Part shown: piece by piece, positions 54,606-64,000 of the stretch
How positions within the stretch are numbered: the first letter of the stretch is position 1
Layout: each line of letters opens with the position of its first letter
Assembly (NCBI RefSeq): GCF_001625445.1
Contig: NZ_LWHG01000028.1
Location: 310,001-374,000, forward strand
Direction: 5' to 3'
Length of the DNA stretch: 64,000 bases
Source of the DNA: Haladaptatus sp. R4
GTDB taxonomy: Archaea > Halobacteriota > Halobacteria > Halobacteriales > Haladaptataceae
Position numbers and translations under genes: made by a program
Notes under the pieces: model-generated
The model's database searches: none
What the model was told of the DNA's origin: nothing
Seen by the model: the letters and a program-made list of their open reading frames with translations, nothing else

Positions 54606-56095
54606 AACTTCACCCGCTCTCGCTCCCCTACCGAATCGTCACGCGCGGTGTGCAGATTCTCTCGACCGTACTGTTCGCCGGACTCGCCGCCGTCGGCGCA
54701 GTGAAGGCGCTGACACTCGGACTGTTCGCGCTCATCGTCGTCGTCGTTTTGCTCGGCATACTCGGGTGGGAGTTCGCCTATCACCGGCGATTCGAATACG
54801 AACTCACGAACGACTCGCTCGACATCGATTCGGGGGTCATCTCGCGCCGTCGCCGGGAGATTCCCCTCCGCAGGATTCAGAACGTGGACATCCACCGAAA
54901 CGTGATTCAACGGGTCGCCGGAATCGCGTCGGTCGGATTGGAGACCGCGGGTGGCGGCGATACCGAGGCGAGCCTCGAATACGTCGCCTACGAGGAAGCG
55001 AGACGGCTCCAGCGGGAGATTCAACGCCGGAAGAACGGCGATACGGAGGCGGCGTCTCCGAACGAGTCGGAGACGCGGCACCCGGAGGACGTCCTGTACG
55101 AGATCAGCGCCGAGGAACTGCTGTTGCTTTCGGCCGTCTCGATCGAACCGCGGGCCATCGGTCTCGTCTTCCTCGTCATCCCGTTCGTGATGGACACGAT
55201 GGATTCGTTCGGGAGCGTGGTGTTCCTGTTCGGCTTCGTACAGATCGTGTTCTCCGCGCTCGTCCTGTGGGTGAGTAGCGGGGCGATCACCTTCGCGCGT
55301 TACTACGACTTTCGGCTGACACGCGTCGGCGACGAACTCCGGTACGAACGCGGCTTGCTCCAGCGCTACGACGGAAGCATCCCGCTCGACAAGATCCAGA
55401 CGCTCACGATGCAGGAAAACCCGATCATGCGCCGATTGGGATACGCCACGCTGTCGGTCGAAACGGCTGGATACAGTCCCGGAAACGGGTCGTCCGGCGG
55501 TTCCGAGGCGGCGATCCCACTCGCCGTCCGTGAGCGCGTTCTCGTCCTCGCACACTCGCTCGAATCGTTCGAGGACCCGACGTTCGAGCGTCCACCGCGT
55601 CGGGTCCGGCGGCGCTACGTCCTTCGCTACGCCATCGTGGTCGTCGTGCTCACCGGCGTCACGTACGGCTTCGACCGCATCACGGGACTCCTCGGGTTCT
55701 GGTACGTGCCGCTCGTGCTTCTCGTGGTGACACCCCTCGCCGGTCACTATCGATGGAAACATCGCGGGTATCACGCCGGGGACGACCACGTCGTGACGCG
55801 CGACGGGTTCTGGCGGCGGACGACCCACGTCGTTCCCTACTACCGGGTACAGACGGTCGTTCAACGGGAGACGATCTTTCAGCGTCGATGGTCGGTCGCC
55901 ACGGTTATCATCGACACCGCCGGTTCCATCGGTTTTCGAACGAGGGATCCACACGCGACGGACATCGAGACATCCGATGCGAACGAACTCCGCGAACTCG
56001 TCGCCCGTCGTCTCGGTCGGCAGGTAAAACGAAACCGGCGGGAACGACGCCGGAAGCGAACACTGGCGGAATCGGCGTCGGGAAACGATCCGTGA
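54602..56095 (+). CDS. PH-domain (YdbT-like) membrane protein with repeated bPH2 domains
   Basis: A 497-residue protein. It repeats the unit of paired membrane helices plus a bPH2 domain about three times: [40 protein letters not shown] with [15 protein letters not shown], and a last domain with [20 protein letters not shown] and VIIDTAG. The arrangement matches the Bacillus YdbT partner of YdbS. Translationally coupled to the small PH protein (ATGA overlap). The C-terminus is basic ([11 protein letters not shown]), likely cytoplasmic and lipid-facing. Confidence 0.87.
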   Translation: MKLHPLSLPYRIVTRGVQILSTVLFAGLAAVGAVKALTLGLFALIVVVVLLGILGWEFAYHRRFEYELTNDSLDIDSGVISRRRREIPLRRIQNVDIHRNVIQRVAGIASVGLETAGGGDTEASLEYVAYEEARRLQREIQRRKNGDTEAASPNESETRHPEDVLYEISAEELLLLSAVSIEPRAIGLVFLVIPFVMDTMDSFGSVVFLFGFVQIVFSALVLWVSSGAITFARYYDFRLTRVGDELRYERGLLQRYDGSIPLDKIQTLTMQENPIMRRLGYATLSVETAGYSPGNGSSGGSEAAIPLAVRERVLVLAHSLESFEDPTFERPPRRVRRRYVLRYAIVVVVLTGVTYGFDRITGLLGFWYVPLVLLVVTPLAGHYRWKHRGYHAGDDHVVTRDGFWRRTTHVVPYYRVQTVVQRETIFQRRWSVATVIIDTAGSIGFRTRDPHATDIETSDANELRELVARRLGRQVKRNRRERRRKRTLAESASGNDP

Positions 56096-56099
56096 GAAA

Positions 56100-57266
56100 T
56101 CATTCGCCGTCGGATTCGGTCGTATCTTCGATGATCGAGACCATCCGTTCGACGTCACCCTCCTCGGAGTACACCGGTGCCCCGTTGACCGAGAATTGAC
56201 GCCACTCCCCGTCGGGACGTCGATACCGAATCGTAGCATCGCGAACGGTCGTTTCGTCCTCGAAGACGCTTCTCATCGGATGGTCATCCTCCGAAAGCGC
56301 GGTACCGTTCTCGTCCGTGATCTCCCACTCGCGGGAGTTGTAGTTACGGTTCATGATCGCTTCCTCCGACAAACCCAGCATCTCGACCGACCGTTCGTTG
56401 GCCCGCTGGATTTCCCCGTCCGTTCCGAGGATCACGATACCGACGGGACTCGTCTCGAACACCCGTTCGAGCAGTTCGCGCTCCCGGCGGTGTTCCTTTC
56501 GAATCCGCGTCTCGTCGGTGATGTCACGGAAGTAAACCGACAACCCCTCCGTCGAAGGGTAGGCGTGCACCTCGAACAACGTTTTCAGCGGGTCGAAGTA
56601 GGCTTCGAACGTCGTCGATTCCTGTGTTTCCATCGCCGCTCGATACTCGTCCTCGAACGCCGAATCGATCGATTCGGGAAACACGTCCCAGACGGAGTTG
56701 CCGAGCAGTGCCGATTCCGGCCGGTTCAACAACTCCTCGCCCCGCTCGTTGACGAAGGTGAACCGCCAGTCAGTGTTCAGCGCGAAGAACGCGTCTGTCA
56801 CTCGGTCGTAGACGGCGGCCATCCGTCGCTGGTACGCTCGTGCTTCCCGCTCCGCGTGATATCGATGGACCACGTTTTCGATACGGTTCGCCAACACGGC
56901 GTATCCGTCCGGACCGCCTTTCTGGAGGTATTCGGTGACGCCCGCGGAGATGGCCTCGCTGGCGATTTCCTCGCTCCCTTTGCCGGTAAAGAGGATGAAG
57001 GGAAGTTCCGGGAGGCGGATCCGGACGGCCTCCAGAAACTCCAAGCCGTCCATCGCTCCCATGTCGAAATCGCTGACGATACAATCGGCGGTGAAGTCGT
57101 CGAGTCGCTCGATAGCGTTCGACGGTTTCGTCTCCGTACGAACGACGATGTCCGGTATGTACTCCGACAGGAGGGCTTGAGAAAGGCGCAATCGCGCAGG
57201 GTCGTCGTCGACGTGGAGGACTCGTATCGGCTCCGTTGGATTCCTCGACGCGAGGAACTCGGTCAT
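56100..57266 (-). CDS. Response regulator receiver-PAS-PAS signalling protein without output domain
   Basis: A 388-residue protein. The receiver domain (1-130) has the acidic pair D20-D22, phospho-acceptor D66 in CIVSDFDMG, and K116 in EYLQKGG. Two PAS domains follow (about 145-255 and 260-385), the second ending with a PAC-like RYRRPDGEWRQFSVNGAPVY. No histidine kinase, GGDEF or HTH domain follows. It is probably a phosphorylation-dependent sensor adaptor that partners a kinase elsewhere. The TATA box is on the minus strand at 57289-57298 (TATATATC type). Confidence 0.88.
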   Translation of the reverse strand: MTEFLASRNPTEPIRVLHVDDDPARLRLSQALLSEYIPDIVVRTETKPSNAIERLDDFTADCIVSDFDMGAMDGLEFLEAVRIRLPELPFILFTGKGSEEIASEAISAGVTEYLQKGGPDGYAVLANRIENVVHRYHAEREARAYQRRMAAVYDRVTDAFFALNTDWRFTFVNERGEELLNRPESALLGNSVWDVFPESIDSAFEDEYRAAMETQESTTFEAYFDPLKTLFEVHAYPSTEGLSVYFRDITDETRIRKEHRRERELLERVFETSPVGIVILGTDGEIQRANERSVEMLGLSEEAIMNRNYNSREWEITDENGTALSEDDHPMRSVFEDETTVRDATIRYRRPDGEWRQFSVNGAPVYSEEGDVERMVSIIEDTTESDGE

Positions 57267-57585
57267 ACACGAATCACTGTGGACTTCAGATATATAGGTA
57301 TTGAATCACCAACGAGGAACAGTTATACATTCGTAAAATCGCTGCATAATATCGTCCGTATCGGAACATTCCTTCGCATTTTTATTCGTTTGTACTTTAC
57401 GTTCCGAAAAGAACGGTTCCACGTCTCTCGAAACCTCTCGGAACTGAGAACTGTCGGTTCGGCTCGATTGTATCGAAACGGCGCCGAGACACCGCTCCGA
57501 CCGACGACCACGAACGGTCGCGCTCCGTGGCGGAACTCGCCCGAACTGGTCGGTTTTTTACCCCTCCATCTCTCATGTCCGATCA
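57267..57585. other. Intergenic region between REC-PAS gene and gatE
   Basis: About 320 bp. It holds the minus-strand TATA of the REC-PAS gene at its left end and a likely gatE promoter (GTTTTTTACC at about 57551-57560, 25-35 nt before the ATG at 57586). No gene is supported in between. Confidence 0.5.
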
Positions 57586-59516
57586 ATGAGTGAGTACGAC
57601 TACGAGGACCTCGGTCTCGTGGCGGGGCTGGAGATTCACCAGCAACTCGACACCGAGGAGAAGTTGTTCTGTGGCTGTCCGACCGAACTCCGCGACCCCG
57701 AGGAGTCGTCCCGAACGTTCACCCGGTATCTCCATCCGACCCGGAGCGAACTCGGGGAAATCGACGAAGCCGCGCTCGAAGAGAGCCAAATAGACCGCGA
57801 GTTCGAGTATCTGGGCTACGACACGACCTGTCTCGTGGAAGCCGACGACGAACCGCCACACCGTCTGGACGAGGAAGCACAACAGGTCGTCCTCGAAATC
57901 GCACAACTGCTCGACATGACCGTCATCGACCAGGCCAACGTCATGCGGAAAATCGTCGTAGACGGTTCGAACACCTCGGGATTCCAGCGCTCGACGCTCG
58001 TTGCCACCAGCGGGCAAATCGAGACGAGCGACGGCCCGGTCGGCGTCGAAGACCTGATGTTGGAAGAGGAAAGCGCCCAGCGCGTCGAGGAGCGCGAGGA
58101 CGGCGTCACCTTCAGTCTCGACCGACTCGGCATTCCGCTGGTCGAAATCGGCACCAGCCCGGACATCAGTTCGCCCCAGCAGGCCCGCGAGGCGGCCGAA
58201 CGAATCGGAATGCTCCTCCGTTCGACCGGCCACGTCAAACGCGGTCTCGGCACCATCCGGCAGGACGTGAACGTCTCCATCGCGGACGGCGCACGCGTGG
58301 AGATGAAAGGCGTTCAGAGCCTGGACGACATCGACGACCTCGTCCGGTTCGAAGTCGGTCGGCAGGTCGAACTCCTCGCCATCCGCGACGAACTCCAGTC
58401 CCGCGATGCGGCGGTCGGCGAAGTTCAGGACGTGAGCGACGTGTTCGAGGGGACCGAAAGCGGCGTCATCGAGGGCGCACTCGACAGCGGCGGCAAGGTC
58501 ACCGCCGTTCCCCTCTTCGGCTTCGACGGCCTCGTCGGCCGGGAAATCCAGCCGGACCGTCGCCTCGGTACGGAGTTCTCCGACCACGCAAAACGCCACG
58601 GCGCGGGCGGCATCTTCCACACCGACGAACTGCCCGCGTACGGCGTTACCGAGGACGAAGTCGAAGCGCTTCGGGACGCCGTCGATGCGGGTGACGAGGA
58701 CGCGGTCGCCATCGTCGCGCCAGCCCGGAAGTGGCCGACGGCGCGATCGAAGCCGCCGCTGAGCGCGCCGAAGTCGCCATCGAGGAGGTTCCGGAGGAGA
58801 CCCGCGGGGCGAACGAGGACGGCACCTCGCGCTACCTCCGCCCGCTCCCCGGTGCGGCGCGGATGTACCCCGAAACCGACGTGCCGCCGGTCGATCTCGA
58901 CCCCGAGGAGGTCGAGACGCCCGAACTGCTGACCGAAAAGGTCGAGCGCTACCAGTCGGAGTTCTCGCTCGGCGCGGGACTCGCCGAACAGGTCGCCTAC
59001 GGCCGCCGAATGCCGCTGTTCGAGCGGGCGGTCGAAACCGGAGCGGACCCGACGTTCGTCGCCGGATTGGTCGAGAGCACCGTGACGGAACTTCGGCGTG
59101 ACGACGTTCCCGTCGAGAACCTCACCGACGACCACTTCCTCGCCGTGATCTCGCTCGTCACCGACGGCGAGTTGGCGAAGGAGGGGGTCAACGACGTGAT
59201 GACGCTCCTCGCGGAGAACCCCGAACTGACGGCGGAGGAAGCGGTCGAGGAAGCCGGACTCTCTGGCGTGGGCGACGAGGAAGTCCGCGAGGCGGTCGTC
59301 GAAGTGGTCGAACGGAACGACGAGCAGGTCGAAGAAGAGGGAATGGGCGCGTTCTCCGGCCTGATGGGCGAGTGCATGGGAAGCCTCCGCGGAAAGGCGG
59401 ACGGCGACCTCGTCAGCCAACTCCTGCGCGAGGAAATCCAGAAGCGAGCTGAACTACGTTCGCCCACACCACTTCGCCCACTCGGTTACGATTTCGCGTC
59501 GCCCCCGTCGATGTGA
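57586..59516 (+). pseudogene. gatE: Glutamyl-tRNA(Gln) amidotransferase subunit E (GatE), interrupted by a -1 frameshift
   Basis: Frame 1 starts [20 protein letters not shown] and includes the GatB-type kinase-like core ([44 protein letters not shown]) and the archaeal GAD insertion ([20 protein letters not shown]). At about 58731 the frame must change, restored by one G (AAG-GTG-GCC), to continue [19 protein letters not shown] with the C-terminal YqeY-like domain. The expected stop after EEIQKRA is one base out of frame (TGA at 59450-59452), so the listed end may be artificial. With GatD it makes Gln-tRNA, which is essential in archaea; sequencing error is therefore likely. Confidence 0.9.
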
Positions 59517-59641
59517 ACATCTCCCAAACGACGGTGGCAGTTGCTCACTTTTTGTTCGGTCTGTCAGCTTTTCGCCAGCCTTGGGTAGTTACCGTGCGAC
59601 GCTAGAATCACGGCGACGGTCCGACCGCGGCGCGTCCGGTC

Positions 59642-60478
59642 TTATCGTTCGGTCGTTCGCCGGACCGCCGCGAGGGCCTCCCGTGAGACGACCGACCAAC
59701 GCGGCTCGCTGAACTGCCGGGAGAGGGTGTAGGCGCAGGCGACGAGGACGAGCGCGAAGGCGGCGTCGGTCAGCCAGTGGACGCCGAGATAGAGCGTCGA
59801 GATGACGATTGCCGCCGCGAGGAGCGCGATGGTGTAGGCGTACGTGGTATCCGCCTTCCGGGCGTAGAGCGCGGCGAGTACGGACAAACCGGTGTGGAGG
59901 CTGGGGAAGGACTTCACCAGCGTGTCGGTGGAGAAGATGCCGTACTGAATCGCCGGACTGAGTTGGTACATCAGCGGTTGGACGGAGGTCAGATACAGCG
60001 ACGACACCTTCACCGGGAAGAAGACGAAGAACGGAACGGAGAGGACGACGAGGATGACGTACGCCAGCGCGTAGCGGTGTGCCTCTTCCTCGTCGTGTGC
60101 CTTCAGTTTGAAGTACGTGAACAGCACGGCGAACGGGAGGCCGACGAGATACACGCCGGTAAACGCCAGCGTGAGGGGCTTGGACGCGACAATCTGGAAC
60201 GTCGCGACGGACGCCCCTTCGATGGCGTAAACGAATCCCGTGAACGTCCGCCCGGCGTGGAAGTGCAACGCGACAGAGTTCACAACTTGGGTAACGACCC
60301 ACGCGACGCCGAGGTATTTCCAGTCCGTTTTGAGGAAATCGACGAAGAGGGTCCTAAGCCGCTCGTCGGGCAAGAACAACTGCTTACCCACGAGCATGAC
60401 CAATACACTCGGGACAGAGACGAGAAGCGTAAACTGAGTCCCCAGTGGCAGAGAATGAAATTGGAGGGGGGGAAGCAT
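59642..60478 (-). CDS. PAP2-family phosphatase/phosphotransferase (Aur1-like)
   Basis: A 278-residue protein with about six membrane helices. Motif C2 is KSFPSLHTGLS and motif C3 is STLYLGVHWLTDAAFA, with the catalytic His and Asp. The usual Arg after the Ser of C3 is Thr, as in the inositol-phosphotransferase (Aur1/PAP2_3) branch. It probably acts on lipid phosphates or phospholipid head groups. Convergent with gatE. Confidence 0.82.
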   Translation of the reverse strand: MLPPLQFHSLPLGTQFTLLVSVPSVLVMLVGKQLFLPDERLRTLFVDFLKTDWKYLGVAWVVTQVVNSVALHFHAGRTFTGFVYAIEGASVATFQIVASKPLTLAFTGVYLVGLPFAVLFTYFKLKAHDEEEAHRYALAYVILVVLSVPFFVFFPVKVSSLYLTSVQPLMYQLSPAIQYGIFSTDTLVKSFPSLHTGLSVLAALYARKADTTYAYTIALLAAAIVISTLYLGVHWLTDAAFALVLVACAYTLSRQFSEPRWSVVSREALAAVRRTTER

Positions 60479-60514
60479 GGCTACACCCTACTCTAGCGAC
60501 AGATTATAAAGAAG

Positions 60515-61264
60515 TTATGTATCGTTTCGCCTCGGTCGATGCGAGTCCGATGACGACGCTCGTTCGTTTGCTCGCCGAACGATGCCGCGCAGTGTTGCGA
60601 TTTCCCGGCCAGTCGGATGTGCTCGACCGAACAGTCTGCGGATCATTCGCATGTTTTTGTCGTGCTTTTCGGCGGGTTGGCCGACGGTGTCGAGCAGGTC
60701 GGAAAAGGCCCCGTAGAAGCCCTCTATTTCCCCTTCGTCGGCGCGCTCGCGTTCCACGTCCGGTAACTGGTACTCGTCCACGGTCAGCGTCCTGAGTTCG
60801 TAGAGGGTGACGGTCGCGGCTTGCCCGAGGTTCAACGCGGGATACGCCGCGCTGGCGGGAATCGAGCATACCTCGTCGATGCGTGCGAGTTCCTCGTTCG
60901 TCAACCCGTTCGCTTCCCGTCCGAAGATGAGGACGGTATCAGTCTCCACCGTTTCGAGGTTCTCGGCGAGTTCCCGCGGTGTCGTGAACGGGAATCGGAC
61001 GTGATGGCTCGCGTCCTCGTTCGTCGTCGCCGTCAGTCCGACGGTGTGGTAGTTTTCGACCAGTTCGTCGAACGTGACGTCGTCGTAGTTCGGAAGGACG
61101 TCCTCGCGGGCCTGTCCGGCAAAGCCGTAGGCCTCGCTGTCGCGTCCGAACTCCGGCGGGTTCACGAGTTTCAGGTCGTCCAAGCCGAAGTTTTTCATCG
61201 CGCGTGCGATGGTTCCGATGTTTCCGGGCGTCTTCGGTTCGACGATAGCGACTGCAGGTTTCAT
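60515..61264 (-). CDS. trmJ: SpoU-family RNA 2'-O-methyltransferase (TrmJ-type)
   Basis: A 249-residue protein starting MKPAVAIVEPKTPGNIGTIA. SPOUT knot motifs are GNIGTIARAMKNFGL, LIFGREANGLTNEEL and IPASAAYPALNLGQAATVTL. Family members methylate the 2'-OH of nucleotide 32 of tRNAs. The ATG at 61264 begins the first strand; the longer upstream frame is not family sequence. Confidence 0.9.
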   Translation of the reverse strand: MKPAVAIVEPKTPGNIGTIARAMKNFGLDDLKLVNPPEFGRDSEAYGFAGQAREDVLPNYDDVTFDELVENYHTVGLTATTNEDASHHVRFPFTTPRELAENLETVETDTVLIFGREANGLTNEELARIDEVCSIPASAAYPALNLGQAATVTLYELRTLTVDEYQLPDVERERADEGEIEGFYGAFSDLLDTVGQPAEKHDKNMRMIRRLFGRAHPTGREIATLRGIVRRANERASSSDSHRPRRNDT

Positions 61265-61487
61265 GTACGATACTCCCCTCTCGCGTCGAATCGCCACCCG
61301 CGAAGACCGACGTTCACGGTACTCATTACGCCCTCGTAGCAACCGGACCGACAAAAAGAGCGTGTTGTCGAGGAGCGGAGGGCCCCGATTCGTGAACCGA
61401 TGGCGAAGACGAACGGAATGGACGACTGATTTCCCCCTATTTTTATCCGAATTTTTATTATCGTACAATCAAATTACACATCCAACA

Positions 61488-62195
61488 ATGCCGTCTTCAG
61501 GGATTTCGTTCCGAGGGGGTAGTGGATCACCGGAGTTCCACGACGTGCTCGCCGATTTCAAGCAACGAGGCTGTAACATTCTCGTCACGGGGCGGGTCTC
61601 TGAAACGACGACGAACCGGACGACGATGCAACTTCTCGGGGCGTCAACCGAGGAACGAAAGCGGGTTCTCGTTCTGACCGACACGACGGCCCGGTACGCG
61701 AACTCGAAACTCCCCGGCGGGACGAACGCGGGCGACCCGGACGTGTGGGTCATCGACTGGGGTGACGACGAGCGGTCGGTATCGGGATCGGGATCGATGG
61801 CCGTACCAGAGACGCCGCGACTGACGACGTCCCCCGAGGACTCGATTCGCGAACTACGGAGCGACATCGTCACCGCCGTCAGTTTCTTCGACGAGTGGGC
61901 GGACGGGTTGACGCCGTCGGAACTCCGACTCTCGTTCGACTCGCTCATCAAACCGCTCGAACGGTGTGATCAGGAAGCGGTCGAACGGTTCCTCCGAACC
62001 GTCATGGCGCTCGTCCGCGGCGTTTCCGGAATGGCCCATTATCACCTTCCGGTTCCGACGTCCAACCCGGTCGTTCAGGAGTTGACGCCGTTGTTCGATG
62101 CGCGCGTCGAACTCCGCCAGTCGAACGGCCTCGTTCCGGAACAGCGCTGGCACATTCCTGAGTACGACCAAACGACCAACTGGGTTCAGCTATGA
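61488..62195 (+). CDS. DUF7504-like haloarchaeal protein (degenerate RecA/KaiC-like), coupled to the CHAT gene
   Basis: A 235-residue acidic protein. Its first 110 residues look like a RecA/KaiC-type fold with the P-loop lost: CNILVTGRVSETTTNRTTMQ, then RKRVLVLTDTT and PDVWVIDWGDD. The C-terminal part (about 120-235) is helical (ELRSDIVTAVSFFDEWADGL, EAVERFLRTVMALVRGVSGM). The DUF7504 name is from recollection of this haloarchaeal group. Its stop overlaps the next gene's start (ATGA). AT-rich TATA-like elements (ATTTTTATCC, TTTTTATTATC) precede it at about 61439-61462. Confidence 0.65.
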   Translation: MPSSGISFRGGSGSPEFHDVLADFKQRGCNILVTGRVSETTTNRTTMQLLGASTEERKRVLVLTDTTARYANSKLPGGTNAGDPDVWVIDWGDDERSVSGSGSMAVPETPRLTTSPEDSIRELRSDIVTAVSFFDEWADGLTPSELRLSFDSLIKPLERCDQEAVERFLRTVMALVRGVSGMAHYHLPVPTSNPVVQELTPLFDARVELRQSNGLVPEQRWHIPEYDQTTNWVQL

Positions 62196-64000
62196 GCCAC
62201 GACGAACGAACGAATCCGAACGCACCGGTGTTCGAATCGAACCCGGATGCGTCGGGGATTCGGATCTGGGACCCCATCGACAAGGGCAGTTTCGTGTTTC
62301 ATACGCCCGTTCCCGTCTCCCTCGAACGGGCCGATACCGACACGTTTCCCGTCCCGATCGATTCGGCGGTCAGGTTGCGGACGAACCGTCTCGACGTCCC
62401 CGAACGGGTCGATTTCAACGTCTGGGATTCGGATGGGTCCATTTCTGACCTCGTAAACCCGTGTGACGGTGACTGGCACTCCGAACAGGTGGCCTACCTC
62501 GAAATACCGACGTCCCCGATGAAACTGTACGTCCACGTCGACTGTCCGCTCTCCATTCGGGAACGGAACGGGGGCGTTCACATCGATCTGGGCGAAGAAC
62601 GAACGATCTTCATCGGCAGTCGATCACACAGCGATTCGCCCGTCGGGACGATCACCGTCACCGACAACGTAGAGGACGTGATGCGTGCGGTCTCGCTGCT
62701 CGGGTCCTCGCTGAAAACCCTCGACCCCGAACGCTCGTTTCCCACGCTTCGTGGCCACCCACCGCTCATCGAGCGCGGTGACGAGTTTTCGGTCCCCCCG
62801 AACATCGTTCGTCCCGAAACGGAGGTACGACTGGTACTGCCACCGGAGCGACGGTACGTCTACGCCGCGACGTCACTCGCGTACTATCTGGGCGCGAACG
62901 TGGTTCCCGGCGATTCCCCGCGACTCGAAACCCCAAATCGTCGGTATTCGCTGGATGGAACGGGAGGGTTCGACGGATTCGAAGCGGAAGTGTCCCGCGT
63001 CTTTCAACACCTCTTCTTCCTCGACTGTATCATCCGGGACGAAGGCTCGTACGACATCCCCGTGCAGGAACGCGAAGCGGTCGAACCGCTCCTGGATTTC
63101 GACTGTTCCAGCCTCTACGAACGGTCGCTGGCGGAACAGGTGGACACGTATCTCGACGTCCCGTTCGACGTTACCGAACCGCATCTTCCCAAATGGTGCC
63201 TGACGACCGACCTGGTGCCATCGGAAGCGAACGTTGGTGCGCTCCCGTTCATCGCGGACGAGCTCTCGTTAGTTCGGTGCCCCACACCCACCACTCACGT
63301 GCAACCGGCGGCGGAGGCCCCCGAAATAGCTGATTTCTGTCGAAGCATCCAGACCCCTTCCGAATCGGGGGGGAGTACGCCCGCCGTCAGTCCTCAACCG
63401 ACGACGTCGAAGGAACACGTTTGGATCGGTGACGGCGTTCCCGTCGGCGGCAACAAGGCGACGGTGGACTCCTACCGTCGCCGCGTCGATCACGATTCGT
63501 CGGAACGCTCGACGATTCGGGTCCAGATCGTCTGCAACGACACGAACATGAAGGACGAGGGAGAGGTGCGCGAACAGTACAGTTTCCGGGATACGAGTCG
63601 TCACGAGGTGGATATCGCCTACGACTTGACCGTCGAGGAACTACGAACCGTATTCGCCGCCGACGTCGATTACCTGCATTACATCGGCCACGTCAATCAC
63701 AGCGGTATCGAGTGTGCCGACGGCGTGCTCGATACCCGGACGTTGGACGCGGTGAACGTCGAGTCGTTCCTGCTCAACGCCTGTCGCTCGTACGAACAGA
63801 GCGCCACCTTGGTCGAAAAGGGGTGCCGGGTCGGTGTCGCAACCCTGTCGGACGTGTCCAACGACCCGGCCACGAAGATCGGGTGTCTGCTCGCCCGCGG
63901 ACTCGGTGCGGGCCTTTCGTTCTGGAGCGCGCTCTCCATCGCCCAGTCGGAGACGCTGTCGGGCGACCAGTACGTCGTCATCGGGGACGGGAGTCTCACC
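62192..64000 (+). CDS. CHAT-domain (caspase-like) protein, 3' truncated by window
   Basis: At least 603 residues and open at the window edge. The N-terminal about 420 residues are an unrecognised beta-rich domain. A variable Pro/Ser linker (about 390-410) precedes a CHAT-type domain with the catalytic dyad H500 in YIGHVNHSGIE and C531 in LLNACRSYEQS. CHAT proteases are relatives of caspases and separase and act in signalling or effector systems, including gasdermin- and CRISPR-linked defence in bacteria. The ATG at 62192 overlaps the stop of the DUF7504-like gene, which implies a joint function. Confidence 0.8.
   Translation, partial: MSHDERTNPNAPVFESNPDASGIRIWDPIDKGSFVFHTPVPVSLERADTDTFPVPIDSAVRLRTNRLDVPERVDFNVWDSDGSISDLVNPCDGDWHSEQVAYLEIPTSPMKLYVHVDCPLSIRERNGGVHIDLGEERTIFIGSRSHSDSPVGTITVTDNVEDVMRAVSLLGSSLKTLDPERSFPTLRGHPPLIERGDEFSVPPNIVRPETEVRLVLPPERRYVYAATSLAYYLGANVVPGDSPRLETPNRRYSLDGTGGFDGFEAEVSRVFQHLFFLDCIIRDEGSYDIPVQEREAVEPLLDFDCSSLYERSLAEQVDTYLDVPFDVTEPHLPKWCLTTDLVPSEANVGALPFIADELSLVRCPTPTTHVQPAAEAPEIADFCRSIQTPSESGGSTPAVSPQPTTSKEHVWIGDGVPVGGNKATVDSYRRRVDHDSSERSTIRVQIVCNDTNMKDEGEVREQYSFRDTSRHEVDIAYDLTVEELRTVFAADVDYLHYIGHVNHSGIECADGVLDTRTLDAVNVESFLLNACRSYEQSATLVEKGCRVGVATLSDVSNDPATKIGCLLARGLGAGLSFWSALSIAQSETLSGDQYVVIGDGSLT

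Noticed and set aside
57323-57586. 87-codon minus-strand frame between the REC-PAS gene and gatE
   Set aside because: It crosses the gatE start and promoter, is Arg-rich, and lacks haloarchaeal acidic composition.

Overview
The window is a gene-dense stretch of haloarchaeal chromosome (class Halobacteria). The evidence is consistent throughout: GC-rich codons, strongly acidic proteins, archaeal information-processing genes (TFE alpha, S17e, proteasome alpha, GatE, SBDS, RNase P Pop5/Rpp14), Tat signals on secreted proteins, TATA boxes about 25-30 nt before many start codons (leaderless or short-leader transcripts), and a gas vesicle cluster. A Haladaptatus-like organism would fit, but that is a guess from gene content only. 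No rRNA, tRNA, CRISPR array or intact insertion sequence was recognised.

Layout. 0-12.4 kb: end of a CDC48-type AAA ATPase, a beta-helix protein, a DJ-1/PfpI protein, pyroglutamyl peptidase, a CaCA exchanger, a Na/Pi-type symporter, an Lhr helicase, a quinone oxidoreductase and a frameshifted GDPD. 12.5-14.5 kb: sucCD. 14.5-17.1 kb: an AT-rich island holding a winged-helix regulator and a Tat-exported precursor with a ten-cysteine C-terminus, built like the halocin C8 precursor. 17.1-21.2 kb: small genes, a block of tandem stem-loops, a CinA/MoaB-like protein and the tfe operon. 21.2-27.6 kb: the gas vesicle cluster. 27.6-39.3 kb: an AI-2E transporter, the SBDS-psmA-rnp2 operon, an ABC-2 exporter, an aminotransferase, a broken dicarboxylate symporter, ilvD and a sulfurtransferase. 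39.6-46.7 kb: katG, a frameshifted S9 peptidase, a BNR-repeat protein, an MFS transporter, S17e and BolA. 46.8-52.9 kb: a sugar ABC transporter divergent from fumC. 53-64 kb: a Tat-exported surface protein, two bacterial-PH membrane proteins, a REC-PAS-PAS protein, frameshifted gatE, a PAP2 protein, trmJ, and a DUF7504-like protein coupled to a CHAT-protease protein cut by the window edge.

The most interesting items are: (1) the halocin-like precursor with three 19-bp-spaced repeats just before its promoter; (2) a gas vesicle cluster reduced to about the essential assembly set, with no gvpC, gvpN, gvpD or gvpE, two gvpO paralogues (one with a zinc-finger-like head) and two unusual acidic proteins; (3) the DUF7504-CHAT pair; (4) two 45-bp tandem double-hairpin units whose stems differ by compensatory changes.

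Caution: four genes (GDPD, a DctA-type symporter, S9 peptidase and the essential gatE) are interrupted by single-base frameshifts, and katG and the 3' end of gatE show similar signs. All are explained by loss of one base, so sequencing error is more likely than pseudogenisation. Functions were assigned by reading the protein sequences; no database search was run.
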